The notes: generated by a model from the sequence alone, not told the origin. Counted from the first letter of the stretch, positions 17,282 to 26,541 are shown. The stretch is DNA of 64,000 nt from Janthinobacterium lividum (GCF_011601275.1 NZ_JAAOLY010000014.1:1-64000), one strand, 5' to 3'. A program made the numbers and translations.

Positions 17282-19555
17282 TCATGCGGCCGCCAGGTCG
17301 AACGGCAGCTTGCGCAGACGCTTGCCCGTCAGGGCGAACAGCGCATTGGCAAAGGCAGGCGCCAATGGCGGCACGCCCGGTTCGCCCATGCCCGTCGGCG
17401 CGTCGCCCGACGGCACCAGGTGCACTTCGATCACCGGCATGTCGGGCATGCGCGGCACGGGATAGTCGCCGAAGTTTTGCTGTTCCACCACGCCATCCTT
17501 GAGCGTGATGGCCGCGCCGGGGATGGTCATGCCCAGCGCCATCAGCGCGGCGCCCTGCACTTGCGCCTCGATCGTCAGCGGATTGACAGCCAGGTTGCAA
17601 TGCACGCCGGCCCATACCTGATGCAGCTTGGGCGCGCCTTCCACCACGGACGCCGTCACCACGTAGGCGACGACGGAATTGAACGACTCGTGCATGGCCA
17701 CGCCCCAGGCCTGCCCTTTCGGCAGCTTCTTCTTGCCATAGCCGGACTTGGCCACGGCCAGGTCCAGCGCGGCGATGTGGCGCGTGTGCTTGGCGTCGAT
17801 CAGCTGCTTGCGATAGGCGACGGGGTCCATCTTCGCCAGGTGCGCCGCCTCGTCGATCAGGGTTTCCATGACGAAGGCCGTGTGCGTCGAACCGACGGAG
17901 CGCCACCACAACACGGGCACGTTCGCCTTGGCCGTGTGCACGGACAGCTTCATCGGCAGGGTGTACGGCTCGCCCATGCCTTCGACCATAGTGCCGTCGA
18001 CGCCATTTTTCACCATGAAGGCTTCGAACGGCGTGCCGGCCATGATGGACTGGCCCACGATGGTGTGGTCCCAGGCGAGGATTTTCCCTTTGGCGTCAAG
18101 GCCGATCTGCGCGCGGTGTACGTGCGACGGCCGGTAGTAGCCGCCCTTGATGTCATCCTCGCGGCTCCACATCAATTTCAATGGGCCGCTCTTGCCCGCC
18201 GCGCGGTACGCCTTGGCGACGTTGACGGCTTCGACCACGTAGTCGGACGACGGCACGGCGCGCCGGCCAAACCCGCCACCGGCCATCATCGTGTGCAAGG
18301 TCACCTGCTCCGGCTTCAGGCCGGAAGTGGCGGCAATCGCCGCCTGGTCGCCCGTCTGGAATTGCGAACCGACCCACATCGTGCATTTGTCGGCCTGCAG
18401 GTCGACGACGCAGTTGAGCGGCTCCATCGGCGCGTGCGCCAGGTAGGGGAATTCGTACACGGCTTCGATCTTTTTCGGCGCCGACGCCAGCTTGCCCATG
18501 TCGGCAGGTCTGGCAACGGTGCCCGGCGTTTTCGCCAGCGCCTTGAAAGCGGCCAGCTGCTTGTCGCTGCTGACCTTTTCCACGGCGCTCGTATCCCACT
18601 CGATCGCCAGCGCGTCGCGTCCCTGCTTGGCGGGCCAGTAGCCGTCGGCGATGACGGCCACGCCGCTGCCGCCACGGTCGGTCTTCACTTCCAGCACATC
18701 GAGCACGCCCTTGATGGCTTTCGCCTTGCTGGCGTCGAATTTCGCCACCTTGGCGCCAAACACGGGCGGGCGCGCCACCATGGCCACTTTCGCGCCGGGC
18801 GGCTTGAAGTCGATGCCGAACTGCTGTTTTCCCGTCGACTTGGCGGCCGCGTCCAAACGTTTCACGGGTTTGCCGATGATGGAAAATTCGCGCGGGTCTT
18901 TCAGCTTCACGGTGGCGGGCACGGGCTGGCGCATGGCCGCGTCGGCAAGTTCGCCATACGTCGCCTTTTGTCCGCCTGGGCCATACAGCACGCCCTTGGC
19001 GGCGCGCACCTGGTCGGGACTGACTTTCCACTGCGCGGCGGCGGCGCCCACCAGCATGGCGCGCGCCTTGGCGCCAATTTCGCGGTACTGCGTAAACGAG
19101 TGGGCGATGCTGCCCGAGCCGCCCGTCATCTGCATGCCGTAGGCGGCATCCTTGTACTGCTCGCCGGCCGGCGCCAGGGCGCCGTGCACCAGGCTCCAGT
19201 CGGCGTCGAGCTCCTCGGCGATCAGCATGGGCAAGCTCGTTTGCACGCCCTGGCCGAATTCCAGCCGGTTCACCTGCACCGTCACCGTGTTATCGGGAGC
19301 GATGTGCAAAAACGCGTTCGGCGCATACACGGGCTTGGCCGGAGCGGCATCGGCCGCCTGCGCCAGCTTGCCGGCACCGGGCAGGAAAAAGCCCAGCATC
19401 AAGCCGCCGCCAGCCACCGCGCCGGCCTTCATGAAACCGCGCCGCGACACGCCATCGGCCGCGCCAACCACAGCCACCGGCGCCGATGCCAGCGCCGCAC
19501 CCAGGGTCACCCCGCCATGCTGCAATGCTTCCTGATTCAACCATTCGATACGCAT
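17282..19555 (-). CDS. Xanthine dehydrogenase-family Mo-binding subunit (IorB/aldehyde oxidase-like)
   Basis: A 757-residue large subunit of a molybdenum hydroxylase. Motifs: FGQGVQTSLPMLIAEELD, GGFGRRAVPSSDYVVEAV, PLKLMWSREDDIKGG, PVLWWRSVGSTHTAFVME, and a C-terminal GMGEPGVPPLAPAFANALF with the active-site Glu. A twin-arginine motif SRRGFMK lies at 37-43 and is followed by a hydrophobic stretch, so export of the folded enzyme through Tat is likely, although the motif is unusually far from the N-terminus. AGGAG precedes ATG 19555. It starts 10 bp after the 2Fe-2S subunit gene. No FAD subunit is present, as in isoquinoline 1-oxidoreductase and cytochrome-linked aldehyde dehydrogenases. The substrate is unknown. 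Confidence 0.9.
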   Translation of the reverse strand: MRIEWLNQEALQHGGVTLGAALASAPVAVVGAADGVSRRGFMKAGAVAGGGLMLGFFLPGAGKLAQAADAAPAKPVYAPNAFLHIAPDNTVTVQVNRLEFGQGVQTSLPMLIAEELDADWSLVHGALAPAGEQYKDAAYGMQMTGGSGSIAHSFTQYREIGAKARAMLVGAAAAQWKVSPDQVRAAKGVLYGPGGQKATYGELADAAMRQPVPATVKLKDPREFSIIGKPVKRLDAAAKSTGKQQFGIDFKPPGAKVAMVARPPVFGAKVAKFDASKAKAIKGVLDVLEVKTDRGGSGVAVIADGYWPAKQGRDALAIEWDTSAVEKVSSDKQLAAFKALAKTPGTVARPADMGKLASAPKKIEAVYEFPYLAHAPMEPLNCVVDLQADKCTMWVGSQFQTGDQAAIAATSGLKPEQVTLHTMMAGGGFGRRAVPSSDYVVEAVNVAKAYRAAGKSGPLKLMWSREDDIKGGYYRPSHVHRAQIGLDAKGKILAWDHTIVGQSIMAGTPFEAFMVKNGVDGTMVEGMGEPYTLPMKLSVHTAKANVPVLWWRSVGSTHTAFVMETLIDEAAHLAKMDPVAYRKQLIDAKHTRHIAALDLAVAKSGYGKKKLPKGQAWGVAMHESFNSVVAYVVTASVVEGAPKLHQVWAGVHCNLAVNPLTIEAQVQGAALMALGMTIPGAAITLKDGVVEQQNFGDYPVPRMPDMPVIEVHLVPSGDAPTGMGEPGVPPLAPAFANALFALTGKRLRKLPFDLAAA

Positions 19556-19565
19556 GCCGTTCTCC

Positions 19566-20024
19566 TCAGACCAGGGTCTTGGCCGCGTCCTTGATGGCTG
19601 CGCGGATCCGTTGATAGGTGCCGCAGCGGCAGATATTGCCGCTCATGGCACCGTCGATGTCGGCATCGCTGGGCGCCTTGTTGGTGCGCAGCAGCGCCGT
19701 GGCGCTCATCACCTGGCCGCTTTGACAGTAGCCGCATTGCGGCACGTCGTGGCGCACCCATGCCGCCTGCACGGCCTTGCCTACCTGGTCGTTTTCCATC
19801 GCTTCGATGGTGGTGATCTTTTGCGCGCCGACCGAGGAAATCGGCGTGATGCACGAGCGGATCGGCTGGCCGTCGAGGTGCACCGTGCAGGCGCCGCACA
19901 GGGCCGCGCCGCAACCGAACTTGGTGCCCGTCATGTTCAGGTTGTCGCGCAGCGCCCACAGGATGGGCGTGGAAGGATCGGCGTCGACCTGCGTGTCGCG
20001 TCCGTTGATATTCAAGGTAATCAT
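19566..20024 (-). CDS. 2Fe-2S subunit of the molybdenum hydroxylase (IorA-like)
   Basis: A 152-residue iron-sulphur subunit. The plant-type cluster is bound by cysteines in KFGCGAALCGACTVHLDG and the later C of IRSC; the second cluster by CGYCQSGQVM and ICRCGTYQRIR. It passes electrons from the Mo site in the large subunit to an acceptor, probably a cytochrome, since no FAD subunit is encoded. It is the first gene of the three-gene cluster, with its own promoter likely in 20025-20100. Confidence 0.95.
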   Translation of the reverse strand: MITLNINGRDTQVDADPSTPILWALRDNLNMTGTKFGCGAALCGACTVHLDGQPIRSCITPISSVGAQKITTIEAMENDQVGKAVQAAWVRHDVPQCGYCQSGQVMSATALLRTNKAPSDADIDGAMSGNICRCGTYQRIRAAIKDAAKTLV

Positions 20025-20100
20025 CTGCTGCTTCCCCTTTTTTGGATTGTTATGGCGTCTACGAACAACACTTGATGATACGACAGCGGAAAAAAATGCA

Positions 20101-20128
20101 AAAAAAAGCGCGCCTTGCGAGGGCGCGC
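20101..20128 (-). terminator. Intrinsic terminator after dsbC
   Basis: On the minus strand: GCGCGCC, seven-base loop, GGCGCGC, then TTTTTTT (20101-20107). A strong GC stem with a seven-T tail, 28 bp after the dsbC stop, separates dsbC from the molybdenum hydroxylase genes. Confidence 0.88.
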
Positions 20129-20156
20129 CGTCCAGCCTTCCTGGCGACAGCCCGGA

Positions 20157-20885
20157 TTACTTAATGGTCGAGAATTTCTGTTCCAGCGTTTTCGCATCGA
20201 CCGCGCCAGGAATGCGGCTGCCGTCGGCAAAGAAGATGGCTGGCGTGCCCGAAACGCGCAGTTGCTGGCCCAGGGCCAGGATTTTTTCATGCGGGTTGGC
20301 GCAATTGGCTGGCGATGCGGCAGGCACTTTACCGTTCAGCATCCAGTCATCCCAGGCCTTGTTGCGGTCCGGCGAGCACCAGATATTGCGCGACTTGGCG
20401 ATCGAATCGGGCGACAGGATGTTGTACATGAAGGTGTAGACGGTGACGTTGTCGATTTCCTTCAACGCGTTCTGGCGGAAGCGCTTGCAATAGCCGCAGT
20501 TCGGATCTTCGAACACGGCGATCACGCGCTTGCCATTGCCCTTGACGGTCTTCATGGCCGAATCGAGCGGCAGGTCGGAGAACTTGATGCGATTGACTTC
20601 GTCCAGGCGCACCTTGGTCAGATCCTGCGACGTCTTGGCGTCGAAGACGTGGCCGACGAACAGGTATTGGGCGGACTTGTCCGTGTACAGGATGTCGCCG
20701 CCCGTGCGCACTTCGTACAGGCCGCCGTACGGCGTTTCCTTGACCGAATCGACCTTGGCGCCTTCGCCCAGGCGCGGCTCGATCAGCTTTTTGATGCTCG
20801 CTTCCGTCGGCGTTTCCGCGCCGGCGCACGACATCATCAGGCCCGAGGCCATCAGCAAGGCGATTTTGCTCATGCTTCTGTTCAT
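20157..20885 (-). CDS. dsbC: Thiol:disulfide interchange protein DsbC
   Basis: A 242-residue periplasmic disulfide isomerase. It has an N-terminal signal (about residues 5-22), a DsbC dimerisation domain, then a thioredoxin fold with active site CGYC (C130-C133) in FEDPNCGYCKRF, the structural Cys pair in NIWCSP and PANCANP, and cis-Pro in SGTPAIFF. Start uncertain: ATG 20885 is used; GTG 20894 has GGAG at better spacing, and ATG 20873 gives the shortest signal. MMSC at the signal end is lipobox-like, so a lipid anchor cannot be excluded. It follows the UbiH-like gene on the same strand, with a hairpin between them. Confidence 0.93.
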   Translation of the reverse strand: MNRSMSKIALLMASGLMMSCAGAETPTEASIKKLIEPRLGEGAKVDSVKETPYGGLYEVRTGGDILYTDKSAQYLFVGHVFDAKTSQDLTKVRLDEVNRIKFSDLPLDSAMKTVKGNGKRVIAVFEDPNCGYCKRFRQNALKEIDNVTVYTFMYNILSPDSIAKSRNIWCSPDRNKAWDDWMLNGKVPAASPANCANPHEKILALGQQLRVSGTPAIFFADGSRIPGAVDAKTLEQKFSTIK

Positions 20886-20959
20886 TGTTATCACTATCAC
20901 TTCTCCACTTGTAACGCCCGGCGAAACTGGCAGGGGGCCCGGCGCCGTTACCTCTTTGA

Positions 20960-20990
20960 CAAAACGATCGCCGCAGACCAGCTGCGGCGA
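20960..20990 (-). terminator. Probable terminator after the UbiH-like gene
   Basis: On the minus strand: TCGCCGCAG, loop CTGGT, CTGCGGCGA, then TCGTTTTG. The 9 bp perfect stem is strong but the T tract is short, so partial read-through into dsbC is possible. Confidence 0.6.
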
Positions 20991-21044
20991 CCTTGAATTT
21001 TCACTGCTGCCATTATCCGGCGATATCTTAAGATACGCTGATAT

Positions 21045-22289
21045 TTACTGGTGTCCCAATGCGTGCGAAATCATTTTCCGCTTCAGGGCAGGTAATTTAT
21101 CCAGCAAGTTTAATCCCAAATTGCGAACCACGCGCAACGGCTCCAGATCGGCGCCGAACAAACGCGCCAGGCCGTCGGTCGCCAACTGCATCAGCAGCAC
21201 GTCCTCCTTGCGCGCGCGCGCATAGCGGGCCAGCACGCGTTCATCGCCGATACCGCGGTGCGCTTCGCGTTCGCCGATCGTCTTGACCAGCTGCGCCACG
21301 TCGGCAAAGCCCAGGTTCATGCCGTGGCCAGCCATCGGATGGACCACGTGGGCGGCGTCGCCCACCAGGGCCACGCGCGGCGCCACCATGGCGTGCGGGC
21401 GCATCAGAGTCAGCGGAAATGCGCGCACCAGCTCCGGCTGCAAAGGCGTCAGCTTGCCCAGTTTGTCCTGACAATATGCGGCCAGGCGCGCGGCCAGGGC
21501 GTCGGCCGGTTCGGCCATCAAGGTATCGGCCAGCGCATCGGGCGCCGACCAGACGAGAGAGACGCGCTCGCCCGGCAGCGGCAGCAGCGCGACGATGCCT
21601 TCGCTGCCCGTAAACCACTGGTGGGCCGCGCCATGGTGCGGCTTTTCGCAGGCGAAGTTGCTGACCACGCCGCGCTGGCCGTACGAGCGGTAATCGAGGC
21701 CGATGTCGCACTGGCCCCGCACCCACGACTGGGCGCCGTCCGCACCCACCACCAGCGCGCAGGTGATGGTATCGCCGCCATCGAGGTGCACGATGGCCGA
21801 GTCATTCGTCCATTCCAGACGGCTGGCGCGGCCCTGCAGCACGCTGACGTTCGGCGCGAATTTCAGGGCGGCGTCCAGCGCCTGGCCCAGATTGCGGTCT
21901 TCGATGATCCACGCCAGGCTGCCCACATGGGCGCCGTAGGCGTCGAAACCGAGTCCGCCCGCCTGCGTGCCGTCGCCGTTGACCAGCATGGCGTCGACGG
22001 GCGCCACCCTGTCGGCCTCCAGGGCGCCCCACACCTTCAGCGACGACAGCAACTGGTGCGCCGTGTGATTGAGCGCATACACGCGCACATCCCAGCTGGC
22101 TTCGACCGGCTTGGCGGCCGAAGGGGATGCGGGCACCGGCGGGCTCGCCGGAGATAGCAGGGTGACGCTTTGTCCTGCCTGGGCAAACGCCAGCGCCGTG
22201 GTTTTCGCGATGGCGCCATTGCCGACGATGCAAACGTCGCTGTGGCTGTGCATGAAGCGCCGCATGGTGGGGGAAGTGGGACTGTTCAT
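21045..22289 (-). CDS. UbiH/UbiF/VisC-family FAD monooxygenase
   Basis: A 414-residue flavin hydroxylase of the ubiquinone-biosynthesis group. It has an FAD dinucleotide-binding start (VCIVGNGAIAKTTALAFAQAG), an ALVVGADGAQSWVR motif (DG fingerprint) and VALVGDAAHVVHPMAGHGMNLGFADV, the second FAD motif, diagnostic of the UbiH family. It probably hydroxylates the ubiquinone ring at the inner membrane; which carbon cannot be told. TATAAT on the minus strand (22296-22301) ends six bases before the ATG, which predicts a leaderless or nearly leaderless mRNA, or use of a downstream start at 22265 or 22253. Confidence 0.9.
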   Translation of the reverse strand: MNSPTSPTMRRFMHSHSDVCIVGNGAIAKTTALAFAQAGQSVTLLSPASPPVPASPSAAKPVEASWDVRVYALNHTAHQLLSSLKVWGALEADRVAPVDAMLVNGDGTQAGGLGFDAYGAHVGSLAWIIEDRNLGQALDAALKFAPNVSVLQGRASRLEWTNDSAIVHLDGGDTITCALVVGADGAQSWVRGQCDIGLDYRSYGQRGVVSNFACEKPHHGAAHQWFTGSEGIVALLPLPGERVSLVWSAPDALADTLMAEPADALAARLAAYCQDKLGKLTPLQPELVRAFPLTLMRPHAMVAPRVALVGDAAHVVHPMAGHGMNLGFADVAQLVKTIGEREAHRGIGDERVLARYARARKEDVLLMQLATDGLARLFGADLEPLRVVRNLGLNLLDKLPALKRKMISHALGHQ

Positions 22290-22368
22290 GCGGCCATTAT
22301 AGCGTTTGCCGCCCCCGTTTCAGCATGCTTGCGCGCCAGAGAAAACGGGGGAAAGCCAAAGATGTTGA

Positions 22369-24645
22369 CTATTCTTGATCCTGGCGTAGAAATGCCAGCG
22401 CCCGTTCCAGCACTTCATCGCGCCCGGCACGCAAGCCGGCCACCGTGGGCGCGACCAGGATATGCGGCTGCACGCCCACTCTTTGCAGCTGGCGCCCATC
22501 CGCATGGCGCACCTCCAGGCCCGAATACCAGACATGGACATTTCCAGGAAGCACCACTTCCCGCAAGTCGCCATTTGCCCCCGCGCTGGGCGTACCGATG
22601 AAGGTGACGGGCGTGGCCGCCTCCAGCATCAACGCCAGGTGTTCGGCCGCACTTTGCGTTTGCTCGTTGATCAGCATGACGACCTTGCCGCGGTACAGCG
22701 GCCCTCGCGCAGGAAAGAGACGGTCCACATACGCCAGTTGCGCGCCATGGCCCGCTTCCAGCGGCATTGCCAACTGCTGATACGAGGTGGAAAAGAAGGC
22801 GGCATGATTGACATTCAGGCGCCTGGCGATGGCGCGTCCTGTCGCGTGCGGGTAGCCGCGCATGTCGAGAATCAGCGCGCGGCTATCCTGGATGGTGTCA
22901 AACATGGCGTCGACTTCTTCGGGCAGCAATCGATCCAGGTCGACATAGGCAATGCCCTGTTCCACCCGCACGCCTGGCAAGGCATGGCGCAAGGGCTGCA
23001 CATCGTCCAGCGGTGTTGGCTCCAGTGTCACTGTCCGCCGTACCCCATCGCCGCCAGAGAGCAGCAGTTGCACCTTGGTCCCGGCCGGGACGATCAACAT
23101 CTCATACATGGCCTTGCGCCAGTGCCCCGCATCTGACGAGGCGGCCGTCATGGTGCGCAAGCGCGCGAGGCGCACGGCCACGTCTTCGCCATCGATACTG
23201 ATGATCTCATCGCCCGCATGCAGCAGGCCAGTGCGCTCCAGCGCGGGGTCGGTCACGCCGGCAACCACGATCTGTCCGTCGATGCGCGCAAGCTGCATGC
23301 GCAGACCATGCGTACGCTCGTTCCAGCCCAGTGCCCGACTGGCCGTACCTACATGGCTGTCGTCGAGATGCACCGCCATCCCCTGCAGCGCCAGACCATA
23401 TTCTCGGGCGTCCCGTACCTCCTCCATGCGCCGCAGGCAAACCCGCAGGGCCTCTTCCCAGGAAGTGTCCATCAGACGGCGGGCGGGGAAATACTTATCC
23501 ATGGTTGCCCACAGCTTGATCGCCGCCAGCATGCGCCATTCGCGCTGTGGAAAACGCATGTCGCGATACACGGCATCGTCCTGCCGCACGGGGTAGATGG
23601 CCGCTTGCGCCACAGGCGCCACAGGCGCCACTGTGCGGGCCGGGCGCCCCAGCAGCGCCAGCGCCGCCTCTACAGGCATACTGCTCTTGCCCGTGGCGCG
23701 GTCCTTGGGCAAAGTCCGGTCAGCATGCCAGAGCGCCACGCTGCCGTCTGACCAGACCAGCTGGCCCGCGGAAAACTCCACCGGCAGGCCTTCGGCCAGC
23801 CACAGCGTTTGCAGCGGGCCGGTCCGACTGCGCCACGCCCCTTCCTCGGCCACGATGCGTACGCGCCCCGCCCGCTGCAAAGCCAGCAAGGTGCTTGGCA
23901 CGGGCTGCGTGTCGTTCACGATCGCCGCCATGGGCAGCGCACGCGCACCGGCCGACGGGTACAGGCGTTGCGTTTCCATCTGCATGAAACCGGGCGTGAT
24001 GCCTTCCCAGTCCTGCGGATCTTGCGGCCGTGGCCCCGTTGAAAAGCGGTAGCGTCGCGCTGGCGGCAACAATGGCTGGCCGATCAACTGGGACAGCACG
24101 GCGTGCAGCATGACTGGCGACGGCATGGACGGTACTTCAGCGATCGGGCGCAGGTCCAGGATCACCCGCCTGGCACGCGCCGGCAGCACGAACGGAGTCA
24201 CATCAATCCGCATGCCTGGGTGCAGGTGCAGCAGCGCCGTATCGCCGGGCAGCCATTCCAGCACGGCGCCATCGGCCGGCCAGCGCACGAACTCCTGGCT
24301 TGGCACGCCAATGCGCAGCGCGCCGTCATGCAAAGGCGCCATCATGGTGGTGGCGGCGCCGCGCAAGCTGGCCTCGCTATCCTTGCCCTGCAGTTGCGGC
24401 AGCGCAGAGACCAGTGCGCGGTCCCAGTCGATGGCGCCATCGGCCAGGGCCGGATGCGTGGCGCGTGCCTCGCTCCACAGCCGCGCCAGCGCGAGAACGT
24501 CGCCCTCGCCCGCTTGCGTGGCAGCCATGTGCAAGACGAGCATGGACATGACTCCCAGTTGCCATTTCACCCTCCGTACTACGTTCAATCGCTGCTCCCG
24601 CCGGTTCCGCCATGAAAAAGCGCCGCGCATGAACTTCGGGTTCAC
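22369..24645 (-). CDS. S41 family (C-terminal processing-like) peptidase with duplicated architecture
   Basis: A 758-residue exported protease. A hydrophobic signal lies at about 29-46. The C-terminal half has a cap helix region ending LDDSHVG (427-433), a PDZ-like segment (GLLHAGDEIISIDGEDV, 473-489) and an S41 core: ALILDMRGY and TQSAAEHLALML with the probable catalytic Ser665, then FIGTPSAGANG. Residues 50-300 repeat the same layout in weak form (LHDGALRIG, RVILDLRPI, AIVNDTQPVPSTLLAL) without PDZ and without the Ser, so the N-terminal copy is probably inactive. The start is uncertain: GTG 24645 is the longest; ATG 24630 and ATG 24549 are possible. Confidence 0.8.
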   Translation of the reverse strand: MNPKFMRGAFSWRNRREQRLNVVRRVKWQLGVMSMLVLHMAATQAGEGDVLALARLWSEARATHPALADGAIDWDRALVSALPQLQGKDSEASLRGAATTMMAPLHDGALRIGVPSQEFVRWPADGAVLEWLPGDTALLHLHPGMRIDVTPFVLPARARRVILDLRPIAEVPSMPSPVMLHAVLSQLIGQPLLPPARRYRFSTGPRPQDPQDWEGITPGFMQMETQRLYPSAGARALPMAAIVNDTQPVPSTLLALQRAGRVRIVAEEGAWRSRTGPLQTLWLAEGLPVEFSAGQLVWSDGSVALWHADRTLPKDRATGKSSMPVEAALALLGRPARTVAPVAPVAQAAIYPVRQDDAVYRDMRFPQREWRMLAAIKLWATMDKYFPARRLMDTSWEEALRVCLRRMEEVRDAREYGLALQGMAVHLDDSHVGTASRALGWNERTHGLRMQLARIDGQIVVAGVTDPALERTGLLHAGDEIISIDGEDVAVRLARLRTMTAASSDAGHWRKAMYEMLIVPAGTKVQLLLSGGDGVRRTVTLEPTPLDDVQPLRHALPGVRVEQGIAYVDLDRLLPEEVDAMFDTIQDSRALILDMRGYPHATGRAIARRLNVNHAAFFSTSYQQLAMPLEAGHGAQLAYVDRLFPARGPLYRGKVVMLINEQTQSAAEHLALMLEAATPVTFIGTPSAGANGDLREVVLPGNVHVWYSGLEVRHADGRQLQRVGVQPHILVAPTVAGLRAGRDEVLERALAFLRQDQE

Positions 24646-24697
24646 AAGCGGCGTTGAATGCTTGATTATCCGGCAACATCATGCGGGACACAAGCGT

Positions 24698-25642
24698 TCA
24701 GACGGATGAACTTTGTCCTTCTGCGTGAAAATGCGGGAACACATATTCCGCGATCTCCTGCATCGTCTCGGCCAGCGAGCGGCGGTTCTGCCGCAGCTGC
24801 AAGCCGATGTGCCGTACGCCGGCCGCGCGCATGGCGTGCAGCTCGGCGATCAGGCCATCGCGTCCCGTGCGCCCGCCGAAGCGGAAGCGCTGCAGCGGCA
24901 AGTTCGGATCTTCGTCCAGGTCCAGGTGGATGAAACTGACATACGGCTTGTCGTCGCCAGCCACGGCGCGCCATTGCGCCGAGCGCCGCGCATGGTCTTC
25001 CGGCGTGCCCGGATAGGCGAGCCAGCCATCCATCTGCGCGCCTATCCACACGGGCGACTGCTGCGCCAGTCCCGCCACCAGCAGCGGCAGAGGCGCGGCC
25101 GGTTTCGGCAGCAGACGGATGCCGGGCGGCAGGCGCGTCTCGCCCCAGTCGCGCAGCATGGCGACCTGCTCGCGGAAAGCGGCGCCGCGCTGGTCGAAGT
25201 CGCGGCCAAACACGGGATACTCGACGGGCCGGTCGCCGCTGGCCACGCCCAGCAGCAAACGCCCGCCGCTCAACTGGTCGACGCTGGCCGCCGCCTTCAG
25301 GGTCAATACGGGTTCGCGCAGAGGCAGCACCACGGCGGCCGTGCCCAACAAGATGTTCTCGGTGATGCCGGCCAGGTAACCGAGATAGGTAAATACCTCG
25401 AAGACCTGGGCCGCGTCGCCGAACGACGGATCGTACAGGGGCACGTCGCGCAGCCACAGGGCCTTGAAACCGAGGCGGTCGGCCAGCTTTGCCAGCGCCG
25501 CGTGCTGTTTCAGGTCCGGTTCGCCCGGCACGCGGCCGGACGCCGCATTCGCTTGGCGCCCCGTAGACGACCAGTCATTATCGAGCGGCAGTTCCAGGCC
25601 GACGCTGAAACCGCCCTGCCCCAGCTTCGTCATGGCACCCAT
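24698..25642 (-). CDS. Luciferase-like monooxygenase (LLM class flavin oxidoreductase)
   Basis: A 314-residue TIM-barrel protein of the bacterial-luciferase superfamily. It contains ALWLRDVPLYDPSFGDAAQVFEVFTYLGYLAG, ILLGTAAVVLPLREPVLTLKAAASVDQLSGGRLLLGVASGD and a FMN/F420-type barrel end. It probably uses reduced flavin to oxidise an unknown substrate. ATG 25642 lies one base after the stop of the aldo/keto reductase (TGAGATG), so the two are translationally coupled; ATG 25633 is an alternative. Longer in-frame starts would lie inside the upstream gene. Confidence 0.88.
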   Translation of the reverse strand: MGAMTKLGQGGFSVGLELPLDNDWSSTGRQANAASGRVPGEPDLKQHAALAKLADRLGFKALWLRDVPLYDPSFGDAAQVFEVFTYLGYLAGITENILLGTAAVVLPLREPVLTLKAAASVDQLSGGRLLLGVASGDRPVEYPVFGRDFDQRGAAFREQVAMLRDWGETRLPPGIRLLPKPAAPLPLLVAGLAQQSPVWIGAQMDGWLAYPGTPEDHARRSAQWRAVAGDDKPYVSFIHLDLDEDPNLPLQRFRFGGRTGRDGLIAELHAMRAAGVRHIGLQLRQNRRSLAETMQEIAEYVFPHFHAEGQSSSV

Positions 25643-25643
25643 C

Positions 25644-26468
25644 TCAATCCCACTGCGGCGCCAGGCCGTCCGGGTTGGCCAGGCGCTCGCCACGTTCCAG
25701 GGTCGCCATCTGCGCCATCTCGTCCGGCGACAGGATGATGCGCTGGAAATGCAGGTTCGCTTCCAGGTTGGCGCGCCTGGTCGACGACGGGATCACGGCA
25801 AACCCCTGTTGCAGCGACCAGCTCAGGGCCACTTGCGCCGGCGTCACGCCATGTTTGGCGGCGATGGCCGCGATCACGGGGTCCGCCATCACCTTGCCAT
25901 ACGCGAGCGGCATGTAGGCCGTGATGTGAATGCCCTGGCTGCGCGCGAAATCGATGACCTTGCGGTTTTGCAGGAAGGGGTGGATCTCGACCTGCTGCGT
26001 GGCGATTTCCGATGCGCCCACCGTATCGATGGCTTGCCGCAGTTGCGCGTTGGTGAAATTCGATACGCCGATGGCCTTGGTCAATCCCTGCGCCTTGGCC
26101 TGCGCCAGCGCTTCCATGTACTCGGCCACGGGAATGGCGTCCTGCGGCGACGGCCAGTGGATCAGGGTGAGGTCCAGTTGTTCCAGCCGCAGCTTGCGCA
26201 GGCTGTCCTTCAGGCTGGGAATGAGCTTGTCGCGCTGAAGATTGTCGATCCAGATCTTGGTGGTGACGAACAGCGCGTCGCGCGGGACGGCGCTGGCGGC
26301 GATCGCCTGGCCCACTTCGGCTTCATTGCCGTAGATTTGCGCCGTGTCGATATGGCGGTAGCCGACGTCCAGGCCCGTGGTGACGGAATCGATGACGACC
26401 TGGCCCTGCAGGCGGAAGGTGCCCAGGCCGATTTCAGGGATGGCGGTGTGTTGGGTAGTCGTGTTCAT
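25644..26468 (-). CDS. Aldo/keto reductase (DkgB-like)
   Basis: A 274-residue NADPH-dependent reductase. The catalytic tetrad is visible: Asp and Tyr in [13 protein letters not shown], Lys in VTTKIW, His in [19 protein letters not shown] and the C-terminal [14 protein letters not shown] bind NADPH. It resembles 2,5-diketo-gluconate reductase B, which reduces methylglyoxal and other reactive carbonyls. It is first in a two-gene unit with the luciferase-like gene. A perfect palindrome lies about 75-90 bp upstream of its start. Confidence 0.9.
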   Translation of the reverse strand: MNTTTQHTAIPEIGLGTFRLQGQVVIDSVTTGLDVGYRHIDTAQIYGNEAEVGQAIAASAVPRDALFVTTKIWIDNLQRDKLIPSLKDSLRKLRLEQLDLTLIHWPSPQDAIPVAEYMEALAQAKAQGLTKAIGVSNFTNAQLRQAIDTVGASEIATQQVEIHPFLQNRKVIDFARSQGIHITAYMPLAYGKVMADPVIAAIAAKHGVTPAQVALSWSLQQGFAVIPSSTRRANLEANLHFQRIILSPDEMAQMATLERGERLANPDGLAPQWD

Positions 26469-26541
26469 GCGATAGTCCTCTCAAATACATGTCAATGGCC
26501 ACACTATGCGCCCATCCTTTGTTGAGAAAAATACCGTTTAT

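Noticed and set aside
16988-19594. Open frame of 868 codons on the plus strand
   Set aside because: Antisense to the molybdenum hydroxylase subunit, which has clear motifs. GC-rich codon use leaves long empty frames opposite real genes. The product is His/Arg-rich with no domain.
23600-23640. Short GGCGCCACA-type tandem repeat
   Set aside because: It encodes an Ala/Pro/Val linker in the S41 protease gene; three units only, not a regulatory repeat or CRISPR.
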